DNA from: Tribonema minus
Lineage: Eukaryota; Sar; Xanthophyceae; Tribonematales; Tribonemataceae
Length of the DNA stretch: 64,000 nt
NCBI GenBank assembly: GCA_017506865.1
Contig: JAFCMP010000067.1
Coordinates: 286,614 to 350,613, forward strand
Direction: 5' to 3'
Shown: positions 23,901-35,900 of the stretch, piece by piece
Position numbering within the stretch: the stretch's first letter is position 1
How the letters are laid out: every line of letters begins with the position of its first letter
Position numbers and translations under genes: made by a program
The notes under the pieces: model-generated
What the model was told of the DNA's origin: nothing
What the model saw: the letters and a program-made list of their open reading frames with translations, nothing else
Database searches by the model: none

Positions 23901-26900
23901 CAGCGGGGCTGCGGGGGTTGGGCGCGCCTAGTGCGGCCGCAGCAGGCTCTGTTGCCGCCGCGATGAAGACGCACAGGGCGCGGCACGACCAGCGCGCGCT
24001 AGCGCGAGGGGCGCGCGTCCAGATGGCCGCTCTATTTCATCGCAGTGCCGCGCACAGCAGGTGCTCTTGCTGCGCAAGTTTGTGCTGCATCGGCTGTCTC
24101 CAGTGGCCATCATGCGTCAGAGAGCGCCGTGCGTGCTGTCCGCGTGCGCAGAGGGTGGCGCAGTGTCACAGCAGCTTGAAGAAAACGAGCGAGCGCCGCC
24201 GTCCGCCGCGGCGGGTGCCTCGTGAAGCGAGGCGAGATTCTGCACGATCGCGTGCGCGCACTCGCACCTTGAACACCTCGAGCTTGCAGTTGGCGACCTC
24301 GGCGATGGTGGTGCAGCGGATGGCCTCCATGAAGGCCTCGTCGTGCGAGACGACCACCACTGTTCCCTCGTACGTCGACACGTACTTGCCCAGCCACGTC
24401 TTGGCGGCGCTGTCGAGGTGGTTCGTCTGCGCGCCAGATGCGGTGCGTGCATGGGGGAGCGCGGGGTGGAGGGGAAGCGAACGCCGCTGTCAGGTGAGCA
24501 AGGCAGATGGCGGTGCGAGTGATGCGGCAACTGCCGGCCAAGTTTGCACATTATTGGCGAAGGCCTTCAAAGCACCACAGGCTAGTCTTTGCCCCCACGC
24601 TGCGCAGCATTGTGCGCACCCCGGCTTCCAGTCGCAGTCACGCAGCAGCGACGCTCAGCGCGTTCACCGGCTCGTCGAGCAGCAGCAGCTCCTCCGAGTC
24701 GGAGAACAGCATGCCCGCTCGCTCTTCCGGTCACAGTTACGCAGCAGCGATGCTCAGCGCACTCAGCATCTCGCTCGCTCTTCCGGTCACAATTACGCAG
24801 CAACGCTCAGCGCACTAACCGGCTCGTCGAGCAGCAGCAGCTCCGAGTCGGAAAGCAGCATGCGGGCGAGCGCGATGCGCATCTGCCAGCCGCCGGAGAA
24901 CTCGGTGCACGGCGCCTCGTAGTCCTCAGGCTCAAAGCCCAGGCCCGTCAGGACCTGTCAAGGGGTATGTATGCAGGTGTGTGCGAGGGATAGAGTTAGG
25001 GTTAGGGCTTAGGGTTAGGGCTTGGGGTTAGCGGCGCCTCGTAGTCCTCGGGCGTAAAGAAAGCCAAGGCCCGCCAGGACTTGTCGCAAGGTACGTGCAA
25101 GACGAAGTCACGCTACGTCATGGACGTCAGTGACGGCAGCTGGAAATGAAATGCCATGTTCTGACTTCAGATGGATGCAAAGCACACAGCCTTGGCTAAC
25201 CCTAACCCTAAGCCTAAGCCGAGGCCCGTCAGGACCTGTTGCAGAGTACGCGGGTGGGTGCGAGGGGTAGGGTTACGGTTAGGGTTTGGGGTTAGGGAGT
25301 GACGCCGCTGTGTACACGGCAACTTGAAGTAGAATGCCGTATTCTGACTTTAGCACCCGCCACCGCTCTGATTGACGGTGATCAGGTTTTAGGGTTAGGG
25401 TGTGACGCTGCGTATTAGACTTTAGTACACGGCAACTTGAAGTAGAATGCCGTCTGTTCTGGCTTCATGCGCAGCAGCACCCGCCACCGCTCCGACTGAC
25501 GTCGATCAGCAGGCATGCGCAAGACAGGAGTGACGCTGCGCATCAGGTTTCAGTACACAGCGCCGTCAGACCAGAGCGCCTCGTTCTGAGTTCATGCGGA
25601 TGCAGAAAACGACACCGCCCTGGCGCCGACGCGTGCTGCGCTCTGATGAACGGCGATCGACACGGCGCGCACGCGTCGCGAGCAGTGCTCAGCGCTCGAG
25701 CTTTCACGACGCCTGCCCTCATGAGGTCGGTCTGCGCTGTGTGGGTGTACGGCAGCTGCAGAAGAAGCAGTGCAGCACCCAAGCGAGAGCATTTCTCTAA
25801 TCTCGAAAGCGCGCGCCGAATCGCCACCCTCTCTCGCCTCGACATACCTACGGCGGTCAACAACTTGCAAACTAATGGACATTTCGCGAACACCCCTAAC
25901 GTGTCATCGGTGGGCTGTGGCCTTCACTATCATGGCTGGCCCTTTGAACATGCCATGAATCGCACAAAAAACTGCCGGATTTGTCAGCCGAAGCGCTACA
26001 CGCGGAGCAGCAAGTTCAACTTGCGAATCTGAGCTGAGGTCGCCAGCATGATCATCATGCACGCCTGCATTCATTCTCTACCAAATCGAAGCGATGCTGC
26101 ACCATGCGTACGCTGCGTATCGCAGTGTGGCTGGAGCGACGGCCGGCGTGACTGTCAACTTCAATTGCAGTCAACCACGGGCGGGCTCATCCCAACTGCA
26201 AATGAGCGGCTGCGCATGCTGCCTCATGAGGCGTGGCCCCTACATGGCATCATGCACTAAGTAGGCGCAGCGCTGCCCCCGTGGCTGTTGCGTAAACGAA
26301 ATGGCTGAAGGGCTGTCTACTGTCAGCACTGCACCCTGCAAAATGATGTCAACCTCATGAAGCTGAACAGTGCAGCTGCTGTGGACTTGAGCCAGCACAG
26401 GTTCTGCGTCCAAAAGGTGTTGTCAATGGGCTCTTATTGGCTCCTCAACATTGCCAGAAATGGGCTGCTCATTCTGTGCAGTCCGATGCCAGTAATGTCG
26501 GCATTCATAGAAATTTCAATATTGAAGTATGGAGCGTCACCTCTGCGACCGTCTTGTCCTGAGTGTAGCCCCCCACCGCCTCATAGACCGCCATGGAGTC
26601 CAGAAACTCCTCCAGCGCCTTGGTGTCAGCGCCCTCCGTGTCCGCCTCCACCCGCGCCTCGGCGGCCTCCATCGCGGCGCGCGCGTCATTGATTCTGAGA
26701 CAGCGCGGCAGGAGATGTGCATCAAACGCGATTGTGAGTAAGTTCAAAATGAAGTTGCACATATTGAGCGGCGGTGTCGCTGCGTCCACCTCCACCCGCG
26801 CCTCCGCGGCCTCCATCGCGGCACGCGCGTCGTTGATTCTGAGACAGCACGGCAGGAGATCCGTGTCGAGTACAACCATTACAACCGCTACTGAGTTGAT

Positions 26901-29650
26901 CTTGAAGTGTCACATTTGCGCGGTGGTGTCGCTGCGTCCGCCTGCACGCCCGCCTTGGCGGCCTCTATCGCGGCGCGCGCGTCGTTGATTCTGGGAACGC
27001 ACGGCAGCAGAGTCCGTCAACACGACCATCACTAAGTTCAACTTGAAGTTCACAAGCTGCGTTCTGCCACCACCTGCGCCTGCACGCTCAAGTTGGCGAC
27101 TTGCATCGCGGCGCACGCATCGTTGATTCTGGGAAGGCGCGGCAGCAGATTCCGTAAACACGACCATAACCAAGTTCATCTTAAAGTTCACACACACGTG
27201 CGTTCTGCCGCCACCTGCGCCTGGGCGGCGCCCCTTGCGGACCACACGTTGGTAATTATGGGACCAGAAAGCGCGGCAGCAACCCCCGCGCTGCCGCGGC
27301 GCGAATGCACTTGACACAAAGTTCAAGTTGAAGTATTCATGAGCTCGTCAGTTCGTGGTAATTGCCGCTGTCCAACTAAACTCGTTCACATGCAGCTGAC
27401 CCCGCGCGGCATCAATTCTTGAAATGTTGAGGTTGCTACACATGTCGGTGCTATAGAACTGGAGCATCAGGATGCGTAGGTGCCATTTTAGCTCATGCCT
27501 TGCTTCAAAGCGACTCAAAGAAGCATCTCACTTGGCGCTACACTCTGGGTGCAGGCATGCACTGACCCAGCAGTTGAACTTGTTCTTCTGTACTAATTAC
27601 GCCACTTTGATTGCGCTTTCTCAGACCTACGCTATGAGTAGACCTAAGCTATGATGAGCTCCAACCAGACGAGTGCTGGCAGGGCCACTGCGCAGCAGCC
27701 AGAACCGCAATGGTCACCAACGCACTATTGAAATGACAAACCATGGCCCGCCCAGTTCGGTCCTACGCATGCATGTACTGCATTTCTGCATCAGGCATTG
27801 CTTGGAAGCACCGGGAAATGCGCGCGTCCTGCATTTGCAAGTGGCGTGCGGGCGATCAGGAGCGCGGTCGTCCGCCACCGTCTGCTGATAGTTCGCTGGT
27901 GCCCCGCGATGCGCACCCAAATACCGCAGCAGGCACAACGCCTGGCCTTTCTCTCCAGGCAAGGTCCATGCGACCTCACCCTGGTGATTGTGGGCATCTG
28001 GCTGAGTTGTTTTCTGACGTGATTTGTGGCTGCACTGAATACGTCCCAAGTGACCAGGCCACGCGTTATGCATGTTGTTGTAGTGCAAACTAGGCGACTG
28101 AATTCATGTACTTTGTGACACTGCAACCTTTCTTTCATGGAGCAATCGTTTATGGAGCAAAGAAATACAAGGTTGACACGTTTTCAACCACGATACGTAC
28201 CACCCCTGATCTCGCATGCTGCCTGGTACTTGCACTCCAATAACGTCAACGAGCGCACGGGTCTTCGATTGATAGGTCCGAATCTAGTACAAAACAACGC
28301 ATTAGAAGCCCAGACGACCAATGCTCCAAAAAAACACAAACACTACCGAGGGGTCCTGTAACATCATTCGGTGACACAGTGCAAAGTTATGAAACCAACT
28401 ACAATTTCCTTAGCACTGAGCTCAGTAACCGCAATGCGCTTGAGTACATTACACCCGCAGCAGCAGCAGCGCTCACTTGTCCATCTGCGACGCTGCCTCC
28501 TCCCAAACTGTCCGGGTGCTGCCGCTCACGGCTGTTTGTACCAAGTAACCCACACGCGCTCCATTCTTGACAACTATCTTTCCTTCCTCCGCGCGCCGCA
28601 CCCCCGCTATTGCGCCCAGCAGCGTGCTCTTGCCTGCAAAGGTGAAGCATGTGCACGTCAGGCATCAGATCTAGGGCACGGCCTGTTGGGTAGTGCGGCA
28701 GCATGTCAATGTCCTCTGTTCAAACTCATCGTGGTCACAGCCACCCTCCTCTTAAATTGTGAGCACTGGCTACACATGGCCTGACGATGGTTGATCGTCG
28801 CAGTCATTGCGGTTTTTTGAATTAGTGCACTCTTGTGACTGAGCGAATAACCATGCACACAGTACAGCAGCATGAGACATTAAGCAATGGGTTGCAGCAA
28901 GCACAATGCAAGCCAGCATACATTCGTTGTTGCTAGCGTCCACTGCAGTCAGGTCAGAAGTAGCCCGATGCATTGCACTGCCCGTGTTGTGTGCCAGAAA
29001 AGTTTGAGAAAACAACACCACACCATGCATGTTGTGAGCAAGCTGACGCAACCTCGTCCAGTTGAGACAGTCGCATGCGCACCTGCACCATTCTGCCCAA
29101 CCAGTCCAACGCGGTCTCCAGGCATCACTGACAGATCCATGCCGCGAATGAGCTCAGTGTCCCCACGCACAAGCAGTGCCTGCAGAAGAGATTCAGAGCC
29201 AGTGAGATGCTTGGCGAGGCAGCAGGGCAAGGTCATGGCACATGCATGCTGCAAGCGGCGAATGGGTCGGCGAAAAACGAGACGCTTCACTGCAAATCTG
29301 ACCGCATGTATGCAGGCCCACAGTCTTTGAAAGAGAGTGGACTTGCTCTCTGCATGACGCGTCGTACGTACCTTCTCCAGCACAATCATCGCTCCTCCCG
29401 TCTCGCCAAAGTTCGGCACGGGCTTGGCAGGGGGTGTGTCGGGCACGGTCATCTGGTCCGCAGGAGGCGCTGCCAGGGTCGACATGAGAACAGGGCGGGG
29501 CAGCCTTGCCACTGGGCGATGTCTGTGCGGCAAGCGACATTGGTGGCGCTGCACGCTAGCGCGCGACAAAGCGCCAGCGACCACTGGCCCGCTTCGGCCG
29601 ACGAAGGCCGACGCCATGCCCACGCTGCATCCCACCACGAGGACGCGCAT
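17997..29650 (-). CDS. ABC-F family ATPase, probably plastid-targeted
   Basis: Fifteen exons join in frame to about 655 residues: 29650-29372, 29179-29083, 28633-28477, 26694-26541, 24954-24820, 24426-24268, 23793-23679, 22691-22591, 22024-21887, 21208-21178, 20686-20576, 20152-20073, 19392-19230, 18686-18545 and 18102-17997. NBD1 has Walker A GQNGAGKST (near residue 121), signature FSGGW (about 248) and LLLLDEPTNHLD. The linker is the charged helix FERDERVRLALAKFEREQEE. NBD2 has GPNGAGKST (about 450), LSGGEKAR (about 541) and LLLLDEPSNHLD. The C-terminus is lysine-rich. ABC-F proteins have no membrane span and act on ribosomes. The N-terminus (MRVLVVGCSVGMASAFVGRS, then an Arg/Pro-rich stretch) looks like a signal peptide ending in ASAF plus a transit peptide, so import into a complex plastid is inferred. 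Both Walker A motifs are split by a phase-1 intron in the same glycine codon. The intron after exon 13 starts with GC. The ALIX gene diverges 300 bases away. Confidence 0.93.
20330..20425 (-). repeat. Extra copy of the 3' edge of ABC-F exon 11 plus donor
   Basis: The end of exon 11 (encoding GVFTQDLAQ) with its gtacgag-type donor (original about 20570-20605) recurs at about 20384-20418. About 45 bases of downstream intron sequence are also copied. The copy lies in the downstream intron. Confidence 0.85.
21540..21765 (-). repeat. Extra copies of the 3' edge of ABC-F exon 9 and flanking intron
   Basis: The donor edge of exon 9 (original about 21870-21915) recurs at about 21719-21757. The intron segment next to it (ttgcaattgctgtcgcaac, 21814-21832) recurs near 21575-21600. 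A CCCTAA repeat sits at 21780-21796 between copy and original. Confidence 0.85.
24660..24725 (-). repeat. Extra copy of the 3' edge of ABC-F exon 5 (Walker B) plus donor
   Basis: The end of exon 5 (encoding SDSELLLLDEP) with its donor (original about 24812-24860) recurs at about 24661-24712, with an added in-frame tcc. The adjacent intron string gctcttccggtcaca is also repeated near 24722 and 24778. Confidence 0.88.
24990..25290 (-). repeat. Extra copies of the 5' edge of ABC-F exon 5 plus acceptor, with telomere-like repeats
   Basis: The exon 5 start (VLTGLGFEPEDYEAP) and its acceptor (original about 24910-24965) recur at about 25030-25095 and, more shortly, at 25216-25245. Copies are separated by TTAGGG/CCCTAA strings at 24994-25030, 25197-25214 and 25268-25298. 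Further TTAGGG repeats occur at 25387-25401. A 45-base string beginning ggcaacttgaagtagaatgc is also duplicated at 25318 and 25432. Confidence 0.88.
26690..27300 (-). repeat. Array of four extra copies of the 5' edge of ABC-F exon 4 plus acceptor
   Basis: The exon 4 start (encoding INDARAAMEAAEARVE) and its ctgtctcag acceptor (true site at 26695) recur upstream with acceptor positions near 26839, 26988 and 27129, and a more decayed one near 27258. The period is 130-150 bases. Each unit also repeats a gttcaacttgaagtt-like string. The first copies keep an intact acceptor motif. Confidence 0.92.
27326..28476. other. Remainder of ABC-F intron 3, no supported gene
   Basis: This part of the 1.8-kb intron between ABC-F exons 3 and 4 is less GC-rich than its surroundings. 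Open frames on both strands match no known family, and no RNA gene is apparent. Confidence 0.5.
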
Positions 29651-29733
29651 CGCCAGCGAAACACAGGTTGTGTGCTCGCCACCCCGTCATTTGCATCTGC
29701 CTTCCAAAGGTCACGGGGGGCGAAAGAAGGGGG

Positions 29734-29743
29734 CTTATATATG
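29734..29743 (-). promoter_or_regulatory. Candidate TATA box for the ABC-F gene
   Basis: On the minus strand the sequence reads catatataag, about 85 bases upstream of the ABC-F start codon and inside the 301-base divergent interval shared with the ALIX gene. Position and sequence suit a TATA element, but this is inference. Confidence 0.4.
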
Positions 29744-29951
29744 ACCTGCGCTCATGGGTCTCTCATATTCGCTCTCCTGGAACTCTCTCGCCGTGCCGTC
29801 TCTTGTCTACTGAAGCGAGGCGCGCTTGTACGATCCCGGGAGAAATTCATCTGCTTCTCAAGGCGCACGCTCTGCGCTGAGCCTGCTGTGCGCGTGCGAC
29901 AAAACCTTTGGTGATTTTTTGCACGTGTGCAGGAAGCCAGCAGGAATCCCC

Positions 29952-32900
29952 ATGGCGGCGATCGCTATACCCTTGAAACGTGGGACCACGGTGGACCTGG
30001 TGAACCCACTGAAACGCTACCTGCAGTCGGAGTTCGGCCCAGACAATGTGGCCAAGTTCGAGGGCGATCTTGCCACTTTGAACAATCTCAGAGTGCGGGC
30101 TGCCAGCGTGGCGGCAGCTACCACCGCCGGGAGGCAGGCCCTGGAGCAGTACTACTCACAAATCAACAGGCTGGGCTCCCTGTTTCCGGTGTCCGAGGAG
30201 CACATCAAGGTGGCGTTCAACTGGTGCGATGCCTTCGTCCCCTCAAAGAAGAAGGGGCAATCCTCGCTTGCCTTCGAGAGGGCATGCGTGTTGTACAATC
30301 TAGCGGTGAGTACAATCACATGATGAGATAGCTCTACCGCAGCAGCTTTTGTTCATAAACGCTGCTAGAGCACATCGTTATTTGCAGGTGCGGCTTCAGG
30401 GATGCATCACCTCGGTCAGACCCGATGTACATACGCATAGGCAAATATTTACGATTGCTTTAATAGCTGCTTACACCTCGTGCCTATGCTTCCGCGAGCA
30501 CTCGTTTGGTCAAGCATGCATGTGGTGGTCACTCTCAAATGCCATATTCCAGTTGCAACAATTGCGGAGCTTTGCTGGAACACACTCTTTCGGGGACTTG
30601 CTGCAGTACAGCGCAGGTAGTGTGCAATGCCAGCAGCGCCGGGGACGGCTGGCAATGTGCTGCATTCACGTGGAAAGTAGCATTATATCTGAGATGACGT
30701 TCACAGTCGCCAGCATTGAGTTCGTTCATCCATGCCCAGAGCTGATCCTGCAGGAAGCACGTGAAAAGAGAGCAGGCACATGGTGTAAATCACCGGGGGC
30801 GCGCACTCTGCAGCGCATGCGACCTCCAGAGCGCATTGCGCCTCTGGTGCAAGCCAGTCCACCCCCCAGCACACTCCACACCCCCGAGCTTTGCTGCTGC
30901 TGCCGCCTTCGCCCCCCGCCGCGCAGGCCATCGAGAGCCACCTCGCGTGCAACGCCGACAGGGCCAGCGAGGACGGCATCAAGGCCGCGTACCGCCACTT
31001 CCAGCAGGCGGCGGGCATGTTCACGCACCTGCGAGAACGCGTCAACCCGACGCTCGTCGGCGCGCTCACGCCCGACCTGACGCCCACGGGGCTCAGCATG
31101 GTCGCGGCGCTCATGCTCGCGCAGGCGCAGGCGTGCCTGTACCACAAGACGGTGCGCGACAGGAAGGCGAACGCGCGCGTCAAGGCGGGGATCATCGCCA
31201 AGCTGTCCATGCAGGTGCGCGCGCGCGCCGCTGCGTCACGCGCCACGGTTCCATGTTGACTCTGCTCAGTTTCGGCCGCCGGGGCTGATCGTGGAAGTGG
31301 CGGCCGTGCTAGCGCTGCCGGATGACCGTGTTGCCTGTCAGAGCAAAGATGCTCGCCCTCGCGCGGCCCGCTAGATCGAACACGTTTGTCCTATGTGAGC
31401 CCGCAGCACGCCACCGGCGCTGCCGCTCCGAGCCGCGCTCTTCCGGTGCGCGCGTCTCGCCTGAGTGCATCGCAACGGCGCGCATCAGGCTGAGCAGCTC
31501 AGGCTGACGGTCCTCCCTGCAGGCACCAAGCAGAAATGCTCCGTCACAGAGTGCCAGCAGCCTTCTCAATCGTTGTTGCTGACGGTGCGCATGTCCGCCG
31601 TTCTGAGCGCGCGCAGGCCAGCGAGTACTTCAACACGGCGCTGGAGCTGGCGCTGTCGCCGGACATGGCGGGCAACACGGAGGCGTCCTTCGCGGTGAGT
31701 GTGGCGCGGCATGCGTCCAGCAGCAGCTGAGTTGGGGGTTGGAAACGGGGGTAGCGATGAGGTTTGGGTTTGGATGAGGGTTACATGAGAGGTAACGAGC
31801 CTCATGAAGGATTCAGCGTATTGAGGCGTCCTTCGCGGTGAGCGCGGCGCGGCGTGCGTCGAACAGCAGCAGCTGGGTGTGGGTCTGGGGGGTCGGAAAC
31901 AGGGGGTAGTGATGAGGTTTTAGGGTTAGGGTTTGGGATACACGCGCGCGAAGCGGGTCCCCCAAATTAGTGGTTGGACCCCTCCCCCCTCACATACAGC
32001 AGCACTGCCAGCGCCACTGCCGCGCCCGCCGCTAGCAGGAGCGTCAGGTGTCACAACCCTCATTGAGGATTCAGCACGCCGCGCTGCCAAGGTGCAGTCG
32101 TTGGGCCACGCAAACCCTAGCCAAATTACACGCAGCTGCGGTAATGAAGCACGATAGGCTCATTGATGGCTCAACTTGCAGAATTTGCTTCTCATACCAC
32201 TACAAAGAGTTCCATAAGCTTTACTATAGAGTTTCTCCACATATTGTCATCATTGCACTGTTGATCCACATGCAGTGGCGACTGCGCGAATTCTAAGAAA
32301 TGATGCGGCATCGCAGGCACTCCACGAGTGACGACGGTCATGAATGAACATCTAAACGTATCAGAGATCCCGGTTCGCCTCTGCGCGTGCGCTGCCCAAA
32401 CTACTCTTCACCTCGATGATGCTGCTGCAGCATACTTTACCCAGGCCCCGTCTCTCGCCATACCTATCCACACCTACCACGTGAACACAGAGTGTAAGCG
32501 TAACACTGGGCGATCTGCGCTCCTCCTCCGCGCTCGCGTGCATGCGCCGCAGGGCCGCATTGAGTTCCAGAAGTACGCGTACGCGGCGCACGCGCAGTAC
32601 TGGCAGGCGCAGGAGGAGCTGGCGGTCGCGGAGGAGGTGGCCACGGGCTACGGCGCGGTCATCGCGCGCCTGCAGGTGCGTGGGACGGTGACTTGAGGTG
32701 GGGGTGTCACCTGTTACAGTTGCACAACTTTTACAGGAGAATGTTGCAGCAACTGTCACCAGGTGGCTCGAATCGCGCGTTCGCAGGCGGAGTCGCACTG
32801 ATAGGGCGCAGTGCTTTGGTGTTGCCAGCTTAGCCTTCTGTCCGCGTCAGAGGGTGCGGTCGTCAGCGGCCATAGTGTGGCGCGTCAGCAGTGTCGCCAT

Positions 32901-35900
32901 CACCATTGCAGCGGCCGCCGTCGCCATTTGCCTGTGGGGTTGTTGGCAGGCCGGTCTCTACTGTCATGTGCAACACTCACTTTGACGAAGGGCTGTCGCG
33001 CATTTTGTTGCCTTCGTCGTGAAGTTGCAGCCTCGTTCCCCTCCTCCTTTCTTAATTCAGGGTCAAGTCTTGAAGTTAGTTGATGGGAGTGTGTGCGTGC
33101 ATCCAAACAAGGCAGCAGAGACTGTTGTGGTGTTCCGCCGTCTGTTGCGGTGGTGGAACATCATGCAGCAAGCCGGTTCCTTAGGGTTAGGGTTACGGTT
33201 TAGGCTTGGGCAGCCGCATCAGTGTGTAGGTCAGCTTTCTGTAGCGCCCAGGAAGGTGTGTTTCCCCATCAAATCGCGCTGTGGCGGCCGCGCATTGCAG
33301 ACAAAGTGCAACCGTCCTGAAGAACATGTGTGTCGTTATTGCACACTTCAGCGTTAACATCTTCAACGACGAGTGTGCGGCAAGGGGACGCCACGGCAGG
33401 GGTGCCCGCAGCCCCCTGCCCGGCCACAGCCGCCTCAGCCGATAACCATGCACGCATGGCCGCCTGGGTCAACAACCGTGCACGCATGAGCATCACCACT
33501 TGCTGCCCCCCCCCCCCCCTCCCCCCCCCCCCCCCCGCGCGCAGGGCGCGGAGGAGTCGTGCGCGGTCGCGACGCGCATCGAGAAGCGCTACAACATCGG
33601 GCCCGCGCAGACGGAGGCGATGCGCGCGACGGCGGCGGCGGCGGCGGCGCAGCGCGCGACGCTCGTCAAGGACAACCAGACGATCTATGTGGAGGCGATA
33701 CCGCCGGGGTCGTCGCTGGCGCCGGTGCCCAAGGTTAGTGTTGTTGTTGGGGCATGTGTGTGTGTGTTGTGGCTATTGGCGGAGAGCATGCGCACCAGCG
33801 CTCAGCATCGGACGATGATGATGGCGTGGCGGCGTTTGACGTGGAGGCCTGTGTTGCAGTGTAAAGAACAACCAGACGATGTACGTGCAGGTGATACCGC
33901 CGGCTTCGTCGCTGGCGCCGGTGCCCAAGGTGAGTGAAAAATCCTGCGCACAAGAAGTCATTTGGCTCCTGTGGATATGGTGGCACTGTTTGACTCGTGT
34001 GTTCATTGCCGCAGCTGCGGCGACCACGTTTATTGGTGGAAGGCACCTGCGGCTAACCACACCTTGTCATGTATAGCTCTGCGATCTTTTGATTCGCTTC
34101 TACAAATGTTGTGGCGTGTGTGTTGCAGCTGTTGGTCGATAGCGTGCATAGCAACGCTCAGCACCGGCCGATAGTGATCGCGCGGCGGCGGCCGGCGCGG
34201 AGGCCTGCGGTGCATCAGTGCCTGCAGCGTCGGCGGTGTTGTGTTGCGGCGGCGCGCATATGGGCAGCCGCTGCAACGGCCGCCAGAGGACTGCGTGAAG
34301 GGGCGACGCTGACGGCATCGTCGCTGCTGAAGGCAACGCCAAGCAGGACACATGGGCGTACAGTAGGGCGCACAGCGCACATATCAAGGCTTGACTAGCG
34401 CGCACCGTACATAAATGCCGCCAGCGCAACTGCATCTACCGTGAAACGGACCGCCGCCGCTTCGGTCCGCTGGCAGAACGCCGCTCATGACAATCAGTAC
34501 ACGACCACGATCTTGACTTGCAAATCGCAAACCCCTCCCAGGCGCCGATGGCCAAGGCGCTCGACCTGCCGGACTTCGACCCCGGGCCGGCGCTCTTCGG
34601 CGACCTGCTGAGCAAGGAGGCAGCAGCAGCGCTCGACGCGTTCAAGCGCGCCGCGGGCGAGGCCGTCGCGGCGGCGGCGGCGGAGGCCAAGGCGGCCAGC
34701 GCGGACGCGCGCGCGCAGCTCGCGGCGGTCGGCCTGCCGGGCTCGCTGGAGGCGCAGCAGAGCGAGGGCGGCGTGAGCGACGCCGTGTGGCGCAAGGTCG
34801 CGGGCGCGCAGGGGCGCGCGGGCGCCGTCGCCGGTGAGCGACGGCTAGAGGCGTTAGGGTTAGGGTTAGAGTTTGGATGTAGGGTGAGGGCGGCGTGAGC
34901 GACGCCGTGTAGCGCAAGGTCGGGGGCGCGCAGGGGCGCGCGGGCGCCGTCGCCGAGCGAGGGCTAGGGTTAGGGCTAGGGTTGGGGTTAAGGGTTAGGG
35001 TTAGGGTTAGGGTTTGTGTGTACAGGTTAGGGCGGCGTGAGCGACGCCGTGTGGCGTAAAGTCGCGGGCGTGGATGCCGTGAGCAACTGCTAGGGATAGA
35101 ATTATGGTTGTGTTTAGAGTTAGGGCTAGGTTGGGTGGTGGGGGGTGGACGGGGGTAGCGCTGCCCGTCGTAGTGAGTGCTTAGTCGTACTTGAGTCTCC
35201 AGGCGCGCGGCGCACCACGGGGCGCAGCAGAGCAAGGGCAGCAGGGGCGCGCATGCGCCGTCGACAGTGAGAGTTTGTCTGCAGCTTTGCACATGCGCGG
35301 CAGGCGGCGGCGGTGATGCATTGAAGCAGTACCGCGTGCGCACAGGCGATCCCCGCTGGCCAAAACGCATCGGGGCGCTGTGCGCTGCACTGGGACTTGT
35401 GTCGGCAGCAGTTGATGAGTGTCGCAGCACGCGCGGCGCGATCAGTAGGCGCGTGTGCTGTCGCTGGGGACGAGGCTGTCGCTGCCAAGCCTGGCGTGTT
35501 CATGCATGCGCGTTATTGCCGTGGCGGCATGCACTGCGTGCTGCACGAGGCTGGGTATAGGCATGATGCAGCGCGGGCGGACGCGCGGTGCGGAGGAAGC
35601 TGGCGGCGAAGGCGCTGCGGCGGCCGGCGGGCGCCGCCGCCGCTGCCGCCAAGCGACATGTCGTGTCCGCGCCTCATGCGGCATGCGGCGGCGCATGTGT
35701 GTGTGTGAGCGCGTCGGGTTGGGGTAGACAAGGCTGCCTCTACTACTAAGCGCAGAGTCGTCCACACACGTCGCAGCATGCGCTTTCACATGGGGGAGCG
35801 GGGTCAGACTAGGACCTGCGTGTACGGCGCAGTGCGCTGAGGACACCGTGAGCGAGGTAGCGCAACAAAGGAAAGCGGCGAAACGCGGCGGCTCGGCCCC

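Noticed and set aside
29207-29914. Plus-strand open frame of 235 codons over the ABC-F first exons
   Set aside because: It is antisense to the well-supported ABC-F exons and has no recognisable domain.
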